64,000 bases of DNA, taken from contig CAZDGN010000005.1 in NCBI GenBank assembly GCA_964505265.1, positions 1 through 64,000 of the forward strand. Direction: 5' to 3'. Of this stretch, positions 16,312 through 25,716 are shown one piece after another; positions within the stretch are counted from its first letter, which is position 1, and each line of letters starts with the position of its first letter. The notes beneath the pieces were generated by a model. The model ran no database searches and was not told where the DNA came from. It saw only the letters and a list, made by a program, of their open reading frames with translations. This DNA comes from CAILUF01 sp964505265. Lineage in GTDB: Bacteria > Pseudomonadota > Alphaproteobacteria > Rickettsiales > UBA1997. The translations under genes were made by a program, and so were the position numbers.

Positions 16312-17626
16312 AATTTTCAAAAAAGTTTTTTGTTGCTACGATTTTTTTATAAAAAATTCTGTTAAAATTTTTTTTACCCCTGCTTTTATTTTTTTCATTT
16401 CTATTTTTTTATCGATTGGGGTTTTAATCTATTGTGAGATATTTTATGAGTTCAGCGAAATTGCCAAAAATAGAATAGTAGATAACATTTATTTAAGCAT
16501 ATTTATTACCCCGCTTTTATTTTGGCTTTCCACATATATTCATCGCAAATATGCCTACAACCCATATGGGGCAGGTCTTGACAGCATCACCTTCTCCTTA
16601 AAAAAATTACAGAATAAACCAAATGATTACAAAAAAGTTTCAAATTTTATCGGAATTAAAGTTGCTATAGCCATAATTTTTAGCTCCCTAATTTCAACTT
16701 ATGCAGGTGGATCTCTTGGCAGGGAGGCTCCGTCAATAGTAATTTCAGTTTGTGTAGTTTTTTCATTAGCCTATTACCTTAAAAAATATTTACTAAATTT
16801 TGAATTAGAAACATGGATTTATATGGGTTATGCAATTGGAATTAGTATTGCTTTTAATGCTCCTTTTAGCGGATTGGTTTATATCATTGAAAAAGTCATA
16901 AAAAATAAATCCAAATATTATTTTAAAGCCTTATTTTTATCTTGCATTGCCCTAATAATATTATCGGCTTTAATGATTAATCATGGACCAGTTTATTTCA
17001 TAGTTAATTTTAGTTTTTTACAAAACAGCGATTTCTATCATTATTTATTAATTACCATTTATTGCGCTACCCTCGCTTATTTGTTGCTTAAAATTACTAA
17101 ATATTTTTACCTAAAATTCTCGTTACTAAAAGGCATAAAATCACATTTAATTCCAATTATATTTGGCTTTATAGTTTCTATAATTGGCATAAATTTTGGC
17201 ATTTATTCAATTGGCGGCGGAATTAGATCGGTTAATGAAAGTCTCCAAAGCATTAATATAATTTATGATGATCAACAATTAATAGGTAGATATTTATCCA
17301 CCATTTTTACTTACACAGCTGGAAATGCTGGCGGTTTGGTTGCCCCAGCAATAGCCCTTGGAAATTTGGTTGGCTCAGTGTATAGTTTAGCTTGGGAAAT
17401 TACCAATTTTAAAAATATGATGATAATTGGAATGGTTGCTTTTTTATCACCGGTTCTAGGCACGCCAATTACCTCGGCAATTGTTATTATTGAGTCAATG
17501 GAAATTGGCATTGAAAACATTTTTATGCTTATAATTATTTCAATGATATCTTTTTTAATAGTTTATATTCTTCAAAAAATAGGGTCATTTATTCGTGCAA
17601 AAATTTTTAAACCAAACACAAATTAA
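16298..17626 (+). CDS. ClC family chloride channel/transporter
   Basis: A 442-residue membrane protein of the ClC family. The anion-pathway motif is GGSLGREAPSIV, where the gating Glu is present but GREGP is changed to GREAP. The C-terminal pore motif is AGNAGGLVAPAIALGNLVG, the 'GG.f.P...lG...G' block. FNAPFSGLVYIIE and PVLGTPITSAIVI are further landmarks. ClC proteins exchange or pass chloride and often buffer charge or acid stress. The start overlaps the previous gene by 14 bases and the end overlaps cysQ by 32 bases. Confidence 0.85.
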   Translation: MNINKIFKKVFCCYDFFIKNSVKIFFTPAFIFFISIFLSIGVLIYCEIFYEFSEIAKNRIVDNIYLSIFITPLLFWLSTYIHRKYAYNPYGAGLDSITFSLKKLQNKPNDYKKVSNFIGIKVAIAIIFSSLISTYAGGSLGREAPSIVISVCVVFSLAYYLKKYLLNFELETWIYMGYAIGISIAFNAPFSGLVYIIEKVIKNKSKYYFKALFLSCIALIILSALMINHGPVYFIVNFSFLQNSDFYHYLLITIYCATLAYLLLKITKYFYLKFSLLKGIKSHLIPIIFGFIVSIIGINFGIYSIGGGIRSVNESLQSINIIYDDQQLIGRYLSTIFTYTAGNAGGLVAPAIALGNLVGSVYSLAWEITNFKNMMIIGMVAFLSPVLGTPITSAIVIIESMEIGIENIFMLIIISMISFLIVYILQKIGSFIRAKIFKPNTN

Positions 17627-18395
17627 GCAAATTTTTAATATAATTGAAAAATGTGGCAATATTGCCAGAGATAATTTTCATAACAAAAATTTTGAAATTT
17701 TTGTTAAAGAAGACGGTTCAAAAGTCACCTCAACTGACTTAAAAATTAGCGATATAATTAGCAAAGAGCTTGCTGAAATTTTTCCACATATACCAATTAT
17801 TTGTGAAGAAAAAAAATTACGCAATGCTGATAAAATATTTTTTTTAATAGACCCAATAGATGGGACATCATCTTATATTAAAAATAATAATGAATTTTGT
17901 ATAAATCTTGCCCTAATCATAGATAAATCACCAGTTTTTGGCATTATTTATGCACCAATTTTTGAAAATTCTAAATTTGTTTTTAACAATGGAAATGAAG
18001 TTTTTCTTGGTAATAATTCCAATTTTGAAAATATTTTACCAATTAAATCTAAGCGCAAAATCATCACTGACTCTCTAAAAATTATTACCAGCCCAAGAAC
18101 TAAAGCAGATTTAATAAATAAATTTTGTTTGGAACATTTTTCGTCATCAAAAATTCATCAAATTGAAAATCTATCCTCGGCTTTAAAATTTTTTAGAATT
18201 ATTGAGGGCAATTCAAATCTCTATATTCACCCAAGACGCTCTATGGAATGGGATACAGCTTCTGGACATGCCATTGTAAAAGCTCTTGGTTATGAGGTTA
18301 AAAATTTCAAAATTTTAGAAGAAAAAATAATAATTGACTCCGATTTAAAATATCAAAAAAATAATTTTGAAAATTCAGGATTTATTATTTTTTAA
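17595..18395 (+). CDS. cysQ: 3'(2'),5'-bisphosphate nucleotidase CysQ-like (inositol monophosphatase family)
   Basis: A magnesium-dependent phosphatase of the inositol monophosphatase superfamily, 266 residues. Metal ligands are the Glu of ICEEK, the Asp residues of FLIDPIDGTSSYI (the DP(I/L)DGT motif) and the Asp of MEWDTASGHAIVKALG (the WD.A.G motif). TSTDLKIS near the N-terminus is also typical. The pattern fits CysQ, which removes phosphate from PAP, better than SuhB. The start is a GTG inside the end of the ClC gene; no ATG occurs before the conserved region, so this start is the best available but not certain. Confidence 0.8.
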   Translation: MQKFLNQTQIKQIFNIIEKCGNIARDNFHNKNFEIFVKEDGSKVTSTDLKISDIISKELAEIFPHIPIICEEKKLRNADKIFFLIDPIDGTSSYIKNNNEFCINLALIIDKSPVFGIIYAPIFENSKFVFNNGNEVFLGNNSNFENILPIKSKRKIITDSLKIITSPRTKADLINKFCLEHFSSSKIHQIENLSSALKFFRIIEGNSNLYIHPRRSMEWDTASGHAIVKALGYEVKNFKILEEKIIIDSDLKYQKNNFENSGFIIF

Positions 18396-18486
18396 TATTA
18401 ATTAAAATTTGAATTTGATATTTTAATTATTAAAATTATTTTTGAATATTAACAACTTAATTAAATAAACTTTCACAACCCAAAAT

Positions 18487-18786
18487 ATGCCAAAAAAATT
18501 TACACTAGCCTGCAATTCTAATGGTCAAACAACAAATGTAGATTTTTTAATTGGAAACCCAAGTGAGTCGTCTCATCCAATCGGTTTTCAAATGAAATTC
18601 TTTTCTAATAAAGGGGTTGTGGTTCCTGAAAATGTTATTAATGCTCTCAACACACTTCATAATATTGCCAAAAAAAACCATATAGAATTTGATGAATTAC
18701 TTGACTATGTCAGCGACCAACTTCAAACTCCCGATTTAGTTAAGGATGCCGTATCTAAATCCACTCAATTTAACGAAAATAAATAA
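18487..18786 (+). CDS. DUF2610-like protein
   Basis: A 99-residue soluble protein of unknown function. It resembles the DUF2610 family that occurs mainly in Rickettsiales: a short N-terminal FTLACNSNGQ segment, IGNPSESSHPIGFQMKF, then GVVVPENVINALNTLHNIAK and FDELLDYV. It has no signal peptide and no membrane segment. It lies 8 bases before ddl in a run with ftsQ and ftsA. A link to division or wall synthesis is only suggested by position. The family name is from recall and should be checked by profile search. Confidence 0.6.
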   Translation: MPKKFTLACNSNGQTTNVDFLIGNPSESSHPIGFQMKFFSNKGVVVPENVINALNTLHNIAKKNHIEFDELLDYVSDQLQTPDLVKDAVSKSTQFNENK

Positions 18787-18794
18787 AATTAAAA

Positions 18795-19730
18795 ATGAAA
18801 AGTAAAAAAATTGCAGTAATATGTGGAGGCTGGAACTCAGAAAGAGAGGTTTCTATGCGCTCTGGAAACGGTGTCTTTGATGCTTTGATAAATCTTGGAT
18901 ATGATGCGGTTAAAATTAATTTTACAAGAAATATTTTTTATGATTTAACTACTCACAAACCAGATATAGTTTTTATTGCCCTTCATGGTAAATTTGGTGA
19001 AGATGGTAAGATTCAAGGCTTACTTGACATCTTAGACATTCCATACACCCATTCCGGACTAATGGCATCAGCAATATGCATGGACAAAGTTTTAACCCGA
19101 AAAATCTGTTCTCAAAGCCAAATCTTATCACCAAAATATGAAATTCTTAAAAAAAATGAGCTTCAAAATAATTTAGATAAAATTCAGAGATTTGAAAAAC
19201 CATTTGTAATTAAGCCTATCTCTGAAGGATCTAGCGTTGGGGTTGAAATAATTATGCCTAATGACAAATTCAATATCTCTTATTATAATTGGCAATATGG
19301 CAATGAAATAATTATTGAAAAATATATTGCAGGTCAAGAAATTCATATCGGAATATTTGATGGCAAAGCACTTGGTGCAATTGAAGTTCGACCTCACGGC
19401 CTATTTTATGATTATAATTGTAAATATACCCGAGGAATGACAGATTATATTATGCCAGCGGAAATTTCTGAAGAAAAATATCAAGAAGTTTTGAAATTGG
19501 CAGAAATTTGCTACGAGACAATAGGTTGTCGAGGGATTTCTAGAGTAGATTTTATTTTAAACAACAAAAAAATTGAAGATTTTGAACCAGACAATCAATT
19601 CTATTTACTCGAGATTAATACTCATCCTGGATTTACCCCAACTTCACTTTTACCAAAAATTGCTAAATATGTTGGAATTAGTTTTGAAGAAATTGTTGAA
19701 TTCCTAATAAAAAATGCCAAATGTGGATAA
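18795..19730 (+). CDS. ddl: D-alanine--D-alanine ligase
   Basis: An ATP-grasp enzyme that makes D-Ala-D-Ala for the peptidoglycan stem peptide. The 311-residue protein begins KKIAVICGGWNSEREVSMRSG, the Ddl N-terminal signature, followed by VFIALHGKFGEDGKIQGLLD, PYTHSGLMASAICMDK, FVIKPISEGSSVGVEII (ATP-binding loop) and LLEINTHPGFTPTSLLPKIA (metal and D-Ala site). Length and all key blocks are normal. The stop overlaps the ftsQ start by 10 bases, as in the classic division and cell wall cluster, but murB and murC are not upstream here. Confidence 0.96.
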   Translation: MKSKKIAVICGGWNSEREVSMRSGNGVFDALINLGYDAVKINFTRNIFYDLTTHKPDIVFIALHGKFGEDGKIQGLLDILDIPYTHSGLMASAICMDKVLTRKICSQSQILSPKYEILKKNELQNNLDKIQRFEKPFVIKPISEGSSVGVEIIMPNDKFNISYYNWQYGNEIIIEKYIAGQEIHIGIFDGKALGAIEVRPHGLFYDYNCKYTRGMTDYIMPAEISEEKYQEVLKLAEICYETIGCRGISRVDFILNNKKIEDFEPDNQFYLLEINTHPGFTPTSLLPKIAKYVGISFEEIVEFLIKNAKCG

Positions 19731-20632
19731 AAAACCTCAACATCATTATCAAAGATTTTATTTTAACTAATTATTTTTCAAAAAAAATAAAATTTTTATA
19801 TAAAAATTTTTGCCAAAATTTCTTAGGAAAAATCCTTTTTTTATTCCTAATTTCGATTGTTATTGTAATCTGTGTAATCAATTTTTTTAAACCAAAAATT
19901 ATTGAAGAAATAAAATTTATTTTTTATGCAAAATTAATTAACAAACTACAATTAAATAATTTTAATTTCTCAATTGTAAATATCACTGGGGCAAATCGGG
20001 TAAAAAAACAAGAAATTATTGATATTATTAAAAATTTTGATGACGGTAAAAGTCTTATGATTAACAAAAACCTCAGCGATTCACAAGCCACTCCCCTTGC
20101 CCAAAACCTTATAGATGAAATTAAATCAAAAATTTCTTGGATTGACAAAATTACTATCAAACGAATTATTCCCGATATTATAAATATTGAAGTTATCGAA
20201 TATCAACCATTTGCCATTTGGTTAGACAATGAAAAAAAATTTATCATTGATAAAGATGGCAATCCAGTGCCATTTTTAGAAGAATATGAAAGTAGTGAAG
20301 AATTTAAAAATATGATTATTTTATCAGGAAAAAATGCCAATAAAAATGTTAAATCTTTATTCAATATCTTATCTATTGATGCCGATCTTAGTAAAGAAAT
20401 ATACTCGGCAAATTGGGTTGGAAATCGGCGATGGGATATAAGATTTTTTGATGGGCTTATAGTCAAATTGCCAGAAGATAATATTGCCGAGGCTTGGGAG
20501 AATTTATTAAAATTATATGAATTGTCTGGTATTGATAAATCAATAAAATCAATAGATTTGAGGGTTTCTGGTAAAATTTATATTCAATATTTAAATATAA
20601 AACCAAACGAGATTGATACCATAAAATCTTAA
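19721..20632 (+). CDS. ftsQ: Cell division protein FtsQ
   Basis: A single-pass division protein of 303 residues. A cytoplasmic basic N-terminus of about 35 residues is followed by one membrane helix (ILFLFLISIVIVICVINFF), then a POTRA-like domain starting at about residue 83 (FSIVNITGANRVKKQEIIDI) and the FtsQ domain with WIDKITIKRIIPDIINIEVI and FAIWLDNEKKFIIDKDGNPV. RRWDIRFFDGLIVKLP near the C-terminus matches the usual 'W...l..G..v.lp' element. Position between ddl and ftsA gives strong support. It probably recruits FtsB/FtsL/FtsW at mid-cell. Confidence 0.9.
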   Translation: MWIKNLNIIIKDFILTNYFSKKIKFLYKNFCQNFLGKILFLFLISIVIVICVINFFKPKIIEEIKFIFYAKLINKLQLNNFNFSIVNITGANRVKKQEIIDIIKNFDDGKSLMINKNLSDSQATPLAQNLIDEIKSKISWIDKITIKRIIPDIINIEVIEYQPFAIWLDNEKKFIIDKDGNPVPFLEEYESSEEFKNMIILSGKNANKNVKSLFNILSIDADLSKEIYSANWVGNRRWDIRFFDGLIVKLPEDNIAEAWENLLKLYELSGIDKSIKSIDLRVSGKIYIQYLNIKPNEIDTIKS

Positions 20633-20739
20633 ATTAAAAAAAATTTTATAAAAATAGTATTTTTTTATAAAATTATAAACTATTGTTATTAAACAATACC
20701 ATTTTTAATCAAAAATTGAAATTTAATTATTTCAAAATA

Positions 20740-21978
20740 ATGTCTAAAATATACAAAAATCAAAAAACATTAGCATGCCTTGATATTGGTTCATCAAAAA
20801 TTTTATGCATAATCGCCAATATTGGTAATGACGGTATCGAAATTTTAGGCTATGGACACAAAGAATCGCGGGGTATTAATTTTGGAGCAATTTCTGACAT
20901 AAAATTAGCACAAAAATCTATTTTAAATGCCGTTGCCGAAGCCGAAAGAATGGCTGGCTTGAATGTTAATAAAATTTTAATTGCCATTTCTGGATCACAA
21001 ATTTTATCAAACCGCAAAAGTGTCTCAGATAAAATCTCAAAAAATGTAGTTCGCGAAATAGATATTAATAATTTAGTCAACAAAATTCGTTTAGATTTTA
21101 TAAAAAATAATCGTGAATTAATTCATATAATTCCGCTAAATTATAAAATTGATGACTCACCTTTTATTACAAATCCAAGGCAAATGATGGGAGAAAAATT
21201 ATTTTGTAAATTTCATTTGGCCAGTGTTTCTAAAAGTATTATAACAAATATTGAAAATTGTATAGAAAAATGCCAATTATCTATTGATGATTATATTGCC
21301 GAACCATATGCTTCAGGCTTTGCCGTTCTCAATGAAAATGAATTAAATTTAGGCTCTTTACTTATCGATATTGGAGCTCATACCTCTTCATTTTGCATTT
21401 ATTATGAAGGAAAAATTTATCACATCAATCACATTCCAATTGGTGGTGCAAATATCACTAAAGATATTGCAACTGTTCTAGGTATCAAATTTGAAGTCGC
21501 TGAAAAAATTAAAAATTTTAATAATAGTCTTATTATATCGCCAATTGAAGAAAAAGAGTTAATTAAATTTAAGTCAATCGACAATCATGAAGAATCCTTT
21601 ATTACGAGAATTTCTCGCGAAGATTTAAAAAATATAATCGAATCAAGGCTTGCCGAGATTTTTGAAAACATAAAAATAGCTTTAGAAAAACAAAATATTC
21701 CATTACAGATGATGTCTTCTATTGTATTAACTGGCGGTGTTGCCTCAACTATTGGAATCGACAAATTAGCCAGTGAAATTTTTGCAAAAAATGTTAGGGT
21801 TGGCTACCCAACTAAATTCAATTTAGCTCCAAGCGAACTATTAAACACCTCAAGCACCTGTGCTCTAGGTATGTTAATTCATCTAAGAGAGCAACTTTTA
21901 AGTAATAAATTCAAAGATGGATATGAGGTTCGCAACAATCTATTCAAAAAATTTTTAGATAAATTTGTGAATATTTAA
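20740..21978 (+). CDS. ftsA: Cell division protein FtsA
   Basis: An actin-like membrane tether for FtsZ. The ATG at 20740 is chosen because the family begins just before the phosphate-1 motif, here TLACLDIGSSKILCII. A TTG 57 bases upstream would add an unneeded 19-residue extension. The SHS2/1C domain follows (ILGYGHKESRGINFGAISDI), then GGLLIDIGAHT-like LLIDIGAHTSSFCIY (phosphate-2), HIPIGGANITKDIA, and VLTGGVASTIGIDKLA (adenosine motif). A C-terminal amphipathic segment (NNLFKKFLDKFVNI) would bind the membrane. ftsZ does not follow, so the division cluster is split, as in Rickettsiales. Confidence 0.93.
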   Translation: MSKIYKNQKTLACLDIGSSKILCIIANIGNDGIEILGYGHKESRGINFGAISDIKLAQKSILNAVAEAERMAGLNVNKILIAISGSQILSNRKSVSDKISKNVVREIDINNLVNKIRLDFIKNNRELIHIIPLNYKIDDSPFITNPRQMMGEKLFCKFHLASVSKSIITNIENCIEKCQLSIDDYIAEPYASGFAVLNENELNLGSLLIDIGAHTSSFCIYYEGKIYHINHIPIGGANITKDIATVLGIKFEVAEKIKNFNNSLIISPIEEKELIKFKSIDNHEESFITRISREDLKNIIESRLAEIFENIKIALEKQNIPLQMMSSIVLTGGVASTIGIDKLASEIFAKNVRVGYPTKFNLAPSELLNTSSTCALGMLIHLREQLLSNKFKDGYEVRNNLFKKFLDKFVNI

Positions 21979-21999
21979 TGCCATTTGGTCTTATAAATT

Positions 22000-22314
22000 T
22001 CATCTTGAATTATCCTTGAGGTCGCTAGCATCTGGAATAATATTATTATTTAAGGCACGACGAACAATCAAATAACAAATAATATTACAAATAACAATAT
22101 TTATAATAGTTATAGCCATAACTTTTAAAGCTATGGCTATGTTCAAATTTTCAAATTCAATTACAAATATTAAAATTGGAAATATATATAAATTAAAAAT
22201 CATAACCAGATGATTTGCCGTAAAAACATCCTTAGCCCGAATTAAGCCAACGTTAAAAATCATAACTACAAAAGATACAAAGATGGTGATAATAGCTAAA
22301 AAAATATAACTCAT
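22000..22314 (-). CDS. Mrp/Mnh antiporter subunit G-like protein
   Basis: A 104-residue protein with three hydrophobic helices. NVGLIRAKDVFTANHLVMIF matches the MrpG/MnhG signature 'GllRlpDfytRlHA', although the usual Arg is replaced by Ala-Asn before the His. MrpG is a small subunit of the multi-subunit Na+/H+ antiporter. Its ATG overlaps the stop of the MrpF-like gene by 4 bases, and this F-G order is the standard one. The remaining Mrp genes (A-E) are not nearby. It converges on ftsA with a 21-base gap. Confidence 0.6.
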   Translation of the reverse strand: MSYIFLAIITIFVSFVVMIFNVGLIRAKDVFTANHLVMIFNLYIFPILIFVIEFENLNIAIALKVMAITIINIVICNIICYLIVRRALNNNIIPDASDLKDNSR

Positions 22315-22559
22315 ATTTTTTTCTTATTTATTAGAAGATATAAAATTGCAACAAGTTTTAAAAGTAGCAAAATAATTACGATATCAAAAATATTTTCAAA
22401 TTCTAAGCGAGAAATTCCAATAAACAAAATTATAAACTGGGTAAATATTAAATAAAAACTCAGAATTCTTTCGTAAGAATTAGCGCTATTGAAAAATTTA
22501 ATTATGGTCACCAACATTGAGATTGTTATAACCAAATTAATTAAAATATAAAAGCTCAT
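22311..22559 (-). CDS. Mrp/Mnh antiporter subunit F-like protein
   Basis: An 82-residue protein with three predicted helices, the size and topology of MrpF/MnhF. FFNSANSYERILSFYLIFTQ sits where the family has the 'GP...DRi.ald' loop, and FENIFDIVIILLLLKLVAIL matches the 'y.diali.all.Fl' third helix. The start overlaps the last base of the PBP1A stop, so it is probably co-translated with it. Pairing with a MrpG-like gene supports the call. Sequence conservation is modest. Confidence 0.55.
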   Translation of the reverse strand: MSFYILINLVITISMLVTIIKFFNSANSYERILSFYLIFTQFIILFIGISRLEFENIFDIVIILLLLKLVAILYLLINKKKI

Positions 22560-25018
22560 TAATAAATTCCTGAGGGTTGATTTTCTTCATCACTTGGTGA
22601 TGTTGGGGGTTTAGGCATATCTGGATTAGTGTTTTCTGGATTTTCCTCTTTTAATTCTTGATCTTCATTAATTTCGTCATTGGTTTTAAGTGCTTCAAAA
22701 AATATTTGTGATTTCGGAGTGTTTGGAGTAGCATATTTACCAGTATATTTGTCGATTTTAACTAATTTTATTGAATTGGGAACCCTAAAAGGAATTGATG
22801 GCTTATCTTTTAAAGCATCTTTCATGAAATCAATAAAGATTGGCATAGCTACCGAAGCTCCAGTTTCATCTTTACCAAGAGATTGTGGATTATCATATCC
22901 AACATAAACAGCCATAACCAAATCAGGAGAAAATCCAACAAACCAAGAATCATATGAATTATTCGTGGTTCCCGTTTTACCAGCCACAATTTTTCCAATT
23001 GATTTTGCCTTAGTTGCAGTTCCGCGATCAACAACACCCTGAAGCATTGAGGTAATTTGATATGCCGTTGCGGTGTCGGTAACTAAATCTCGATTATCCT
23101 CAAGAATTGGCATAGACATATTTTGAGCGGAACGCTCAACAAACTCATTGATATTGTTGATATAGCAATTTTTACAGTTTCTTTTATCTCGTTTATAAAT
23201 AGTTTTTCCTTCACGATCTTGAATTTTTTCAATCATTGATGGGGTGATTTTTTTACCACCATTTACCATCATAGCATATGCTGTAGCAAGCCTTAAAACT
23301 GAAGTCTCCGTGGAGCCAAGTACTAAAGAATAAATTTCTTTTGGATTATCATTGACACCAAATCTTTTTACAACATCAACCACCTTTTCAAGCCCAACCT
23401 GATCTGCCATTCGAACAGTTGTGACATTTCGTGATTGTTCAAGCCCAGTTCTTAAGGTGGTAAGCCCATAAAATTCACCAGAATAATTCATAGGTTGATA
23501 TGGGGGAAGACCAATTCCCTGATTAAGTGAAATTTCCTCATCCATTATAACTGTAGCTGGGGTTAAGCCATTCTCAAGCGCCGCAATATATCCAAAAGTT
23601 TTCATTGTCGAACCCGGTTGCCTTTGGGCTTGTATGGCTCGATTAAATTGATTTGGTAAATCAACATAACCACCTGACATCGCCAAAACTCTTCCCGTAT
23701 GAGGATCCATTGCAACAAATCCGCCATTTACATCGGGTATTTGTTTTAAATTATATATTCCATCTTTTGGAGTTTTATCCACCAATATAACATCACCAAC
23801 ATTCAAAACATCATTGATTTTTTTTATGACTGGACCTCTAGCATCAACACTTATAAATTTTCTAGCCCATTTAATTGACGATAATTCGATTGACCCTAAA
23901 GCTCCGTTTTCAAGTCCAATCGAAGCCAAATCTTTGGTGGTAGATAAAATTACAGCCTTTGACCATGATTCTTTGTAAAGTTTTTTGATCTCAAATTTTT
24001 CTAGCAATTCTTGCCAATTATTACTAATTTCTACCTTCCCTAATGCTCCGCGATAACCATGTTTACGGTCATATTCTTCAATACCTTTTTCAAAGGCTAA
24101 AATTCCGATATTTTGCAATTTAGGATCAAGCGTTGTGCGAACCACAATCCCATTTTCAAATACATTGTCTGAGCCATATAAATTTGTTAACTCCTTTTTT
24201 ACAGCATCAGAAAAAAAACTAGCCCGAATAATATCTTCATCAAATCTTGTTTTTAGATTAATTGGCAGCTCCATTGCAATGTTACCAACTTTCTCTTCAA
24301 TAAAATTTTCAGCAATCATACGTTCAATTACCCAATTTCTGCGCTCCTTAGCCTTTTCCATATTTTTTCTTGGGTCAAGTTTAGACGGAGCCTTAGGAAG
24401 AGTAGCTAGCAATGCCACCTCTTCTAAAGTTAATTCATCGATTGATTTATCAAAATAAACTTGTGATGCCGCAGCAACTCCATAAGCTCCCGACCCAAGA
24501 TATATTTGGTTTAAATATAGTTCCAAAATTTTTTCTTTAGGAAAAGTTTTTGACATTCTATAAGCCAAAATTGCCTCTTTAATTTTGCGCTGGAAGGTTC
24601 TCTCGCGAGTTAATAAAAAATTTTTAACAACTTGTTGCGTAATAGTTGAAGCACCACCCATCGAACCTTCGCCACTAATAGCACCAAAGGTGTTGGTTAC
24701 CGATGTTCTAAAAATTGCAAATAAATCAACACCCGAATGTTTGTAAAAATTAGCATCTTCTGCGGCCAAAAAAGCATTAATGAGATTTTTTGGAATATTT
24801 TCAATTGGAACAAAAACCCTTTTTTCTTTGGAGAATTCACTAATTAATGACCCATCAGAAGCATAAAGCCTAGTGGTTATCATTGGATTGTAATTTTTTA
24901 AAAGCTCATAATCTGGTAAATTTTCACTAAATTGTTTAAAGACAATAAAAGCAAAACTAACACAAAGAACTCCAGCAAAAATTAAACCTGCAAATAAAAT
25001 GCTGATGGTTTTTTTCAT
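22559..25018 (-). CDS. mrcA: Penicillin-binding protein 1A (bifunctional transglycosylase/transpeptidase)
   Basis: A class A PBP of 819 residues that polymerises and cross-links peptidoglycan. An N-terminal membrane anchor (about residues 6-27) is followed by the GT51 domain with AAEDANFYKHSGVD (catalytic Glu), GGASTITQQVVKNFLL and KEKILELYLNQIYLGSGAYG. The transpeptidase has RQPGSTMKTFGYIAAL (nucleophile Ser at about 470), SRNVTTVRMAD (SxN) and GKTGTTNNSYDSWFVGFSPD (KTG, about residue 680). The C-terminal tail is Pro/Glu-rich. It shares coupled ends with the MrpF-like gene. Together with ddl, glmS and amiC, it shows that the organism makes a wall. Confidence 0.96.
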   Translation of the reverse strand: MKKTISILFAGLIFAGVLCVSFAFIVFKQFSENLPDYELLKNYNPMITTRLYASDGSLISEFSKEKRVFVPIENIPKNLINAFLAAEDANFYKHSGVDLFAIFRTSVTNTFGAISGEGSMGGASTITQQVVKNFLLTRERTFQRKIKEAILAYRMSKTFPKEKILELYLNQIYLGSGAYGVAAASQVYFDKSIDELTLEEVALLATLPKAPSKLDPRKNMEKAKERRNWVIERMIAENFIEEKVGNIAMELPINLKTRFDEDIIRASFFSDAVKKELTNLYGSDNVFENGIVVRTTLDPKLQNIGILAFEKGIEEYDRKHGYRGALGKVEISNNWQELLEKFEIKKLYKESWSKAVILSTTKDLASIGLENGALGSIELSSIKWARKFISVDARGPVIKKINDVLNVGDVILVDKTPKDGIYNLKQIPDVNGGFVAMDPHTGRVLAMSGGYVDLPNQFNRAIQAQRQPGSTMKTFGYIAALENGLTPATVIMDEEISLNQGIGLPPYQPMNYSGEFYGLTTLRTGLEQSRNVTTVRMADQVGLEKVVDVVKRFGVNDNPKEIYSLVLGSTETSVLRLATAYAMMVNGGKKITPSMIEKIQDREGKTIYKRDKRNCKNCYINNINEFVERSAQNMSMPILEDNRDLVTDTATAYQITSMLQGVVDRGTATKAKSIGKIVAGKTGTTNNSYDSWFVGFSPDLVMAVYVGYDNPQSLGKDETGASVAMPIFIDFMKDALKDKPSIPFRVPNSIKLVKIDKYTGKYATPNTPKSQIFFEALKTNDEINEDQELKEENPENTNPDMPKPPTSPSDEENQPSGIY

Positions 25019-25133
25019 ATGTAAATACTAAAATCTAAGAATTAAAATCTTAGATATAATTGTTAAAATTGTAAAATAAATTTTACTTAAATAATGATAT
25101 TTTATAAAAAAATTCTTGCAACAAGAAATAATT

Positions 25134-25712
25134 TTAAATTTTTTTAGAATTACCATTTTCAAGTGAAGCCTCATTAATCAATTCTTGTTGAGCCTGCAAT
25201 GGATTTTGCCTTTCCCTCATAAACTCCCTAAAATCACTCATATAATCACTTGGATTATTCGCAGGATTTTTAGCCAAATTTTGGTCTTGATTTTGCCCCA
25301 TATTATTTTCAATTACACTATTTTCTCTTCCCAATTCTTTACTCTTTTCGACAAATAATTGTAAAGTTGGCGCTGTTATAACTGGTGATATTTTTGAAAT
25401 TTGGTCAAAGCTACATAATTTTGTTGCCTGATTAAATAATTCAACCGACTCGCTATCAATCTTGCCGGATCTCACCGCCAATTCAAGTTTATGAATTAGA
25501 TCATAAATTGCAGGCGAAATATTAGTCGCCAGCGAATTTTCGATTGTATTATTGCTAAAAGATATAAAACTATTTTTGTTATCTTGAGGCTGATTAGAGC
25601 TAAAAGATAAAAAAGGATTATCATTTTGATTTTCTTGTAAAGCCAGTTCTTTTTCATTAAAAAAATCTTCTTTGACTTTATCTCCTATGCTTTTTTTAGT
25701 AAAAATCCCCAT
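25134..25712 (-). CDS. Protein of unknown function, Asn/Gln-rich
   Basis: A protein of 192 residues when started at the ATG at 25712 (MGIFTKKSIGDKVKEDFF). An upstream start at 25775 would overlap amiC by 59 bases and add a hydrophobic stretch read from amiC sequence, so the shorter form is preferred. It has no signal peptide or membrane segment. The middle (about 80-130) is a helical region (IYDLIHKLELAVRSGKIDSE, FNQATKLCSFDQISKISPVI) that looks folded, flanked by Asn/Gln/Ser-rich, probably disordered ends. It lies between amiC and PBP1A on the same strand. I do not recognise a family. Confidence 0.55.
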   Translation of the reverse strand: MGIFTKKSIGDKVKEDFFNEKELALQENQNDNPFLSFSSNQPQDNKNSFISFSNNTIENSLATNISPAIYDLIHKLELAVRSGKIDSESVELFNQATKLCSFDQISKISPVITAPTLQLFVEKSKELGRENSVIENNMGQNQDQNLAKNPANNPSDYMSDFREFMRERQNPLQAQQELINEASLENGNSKKI

Positions 25713-25716
25713 ATTT

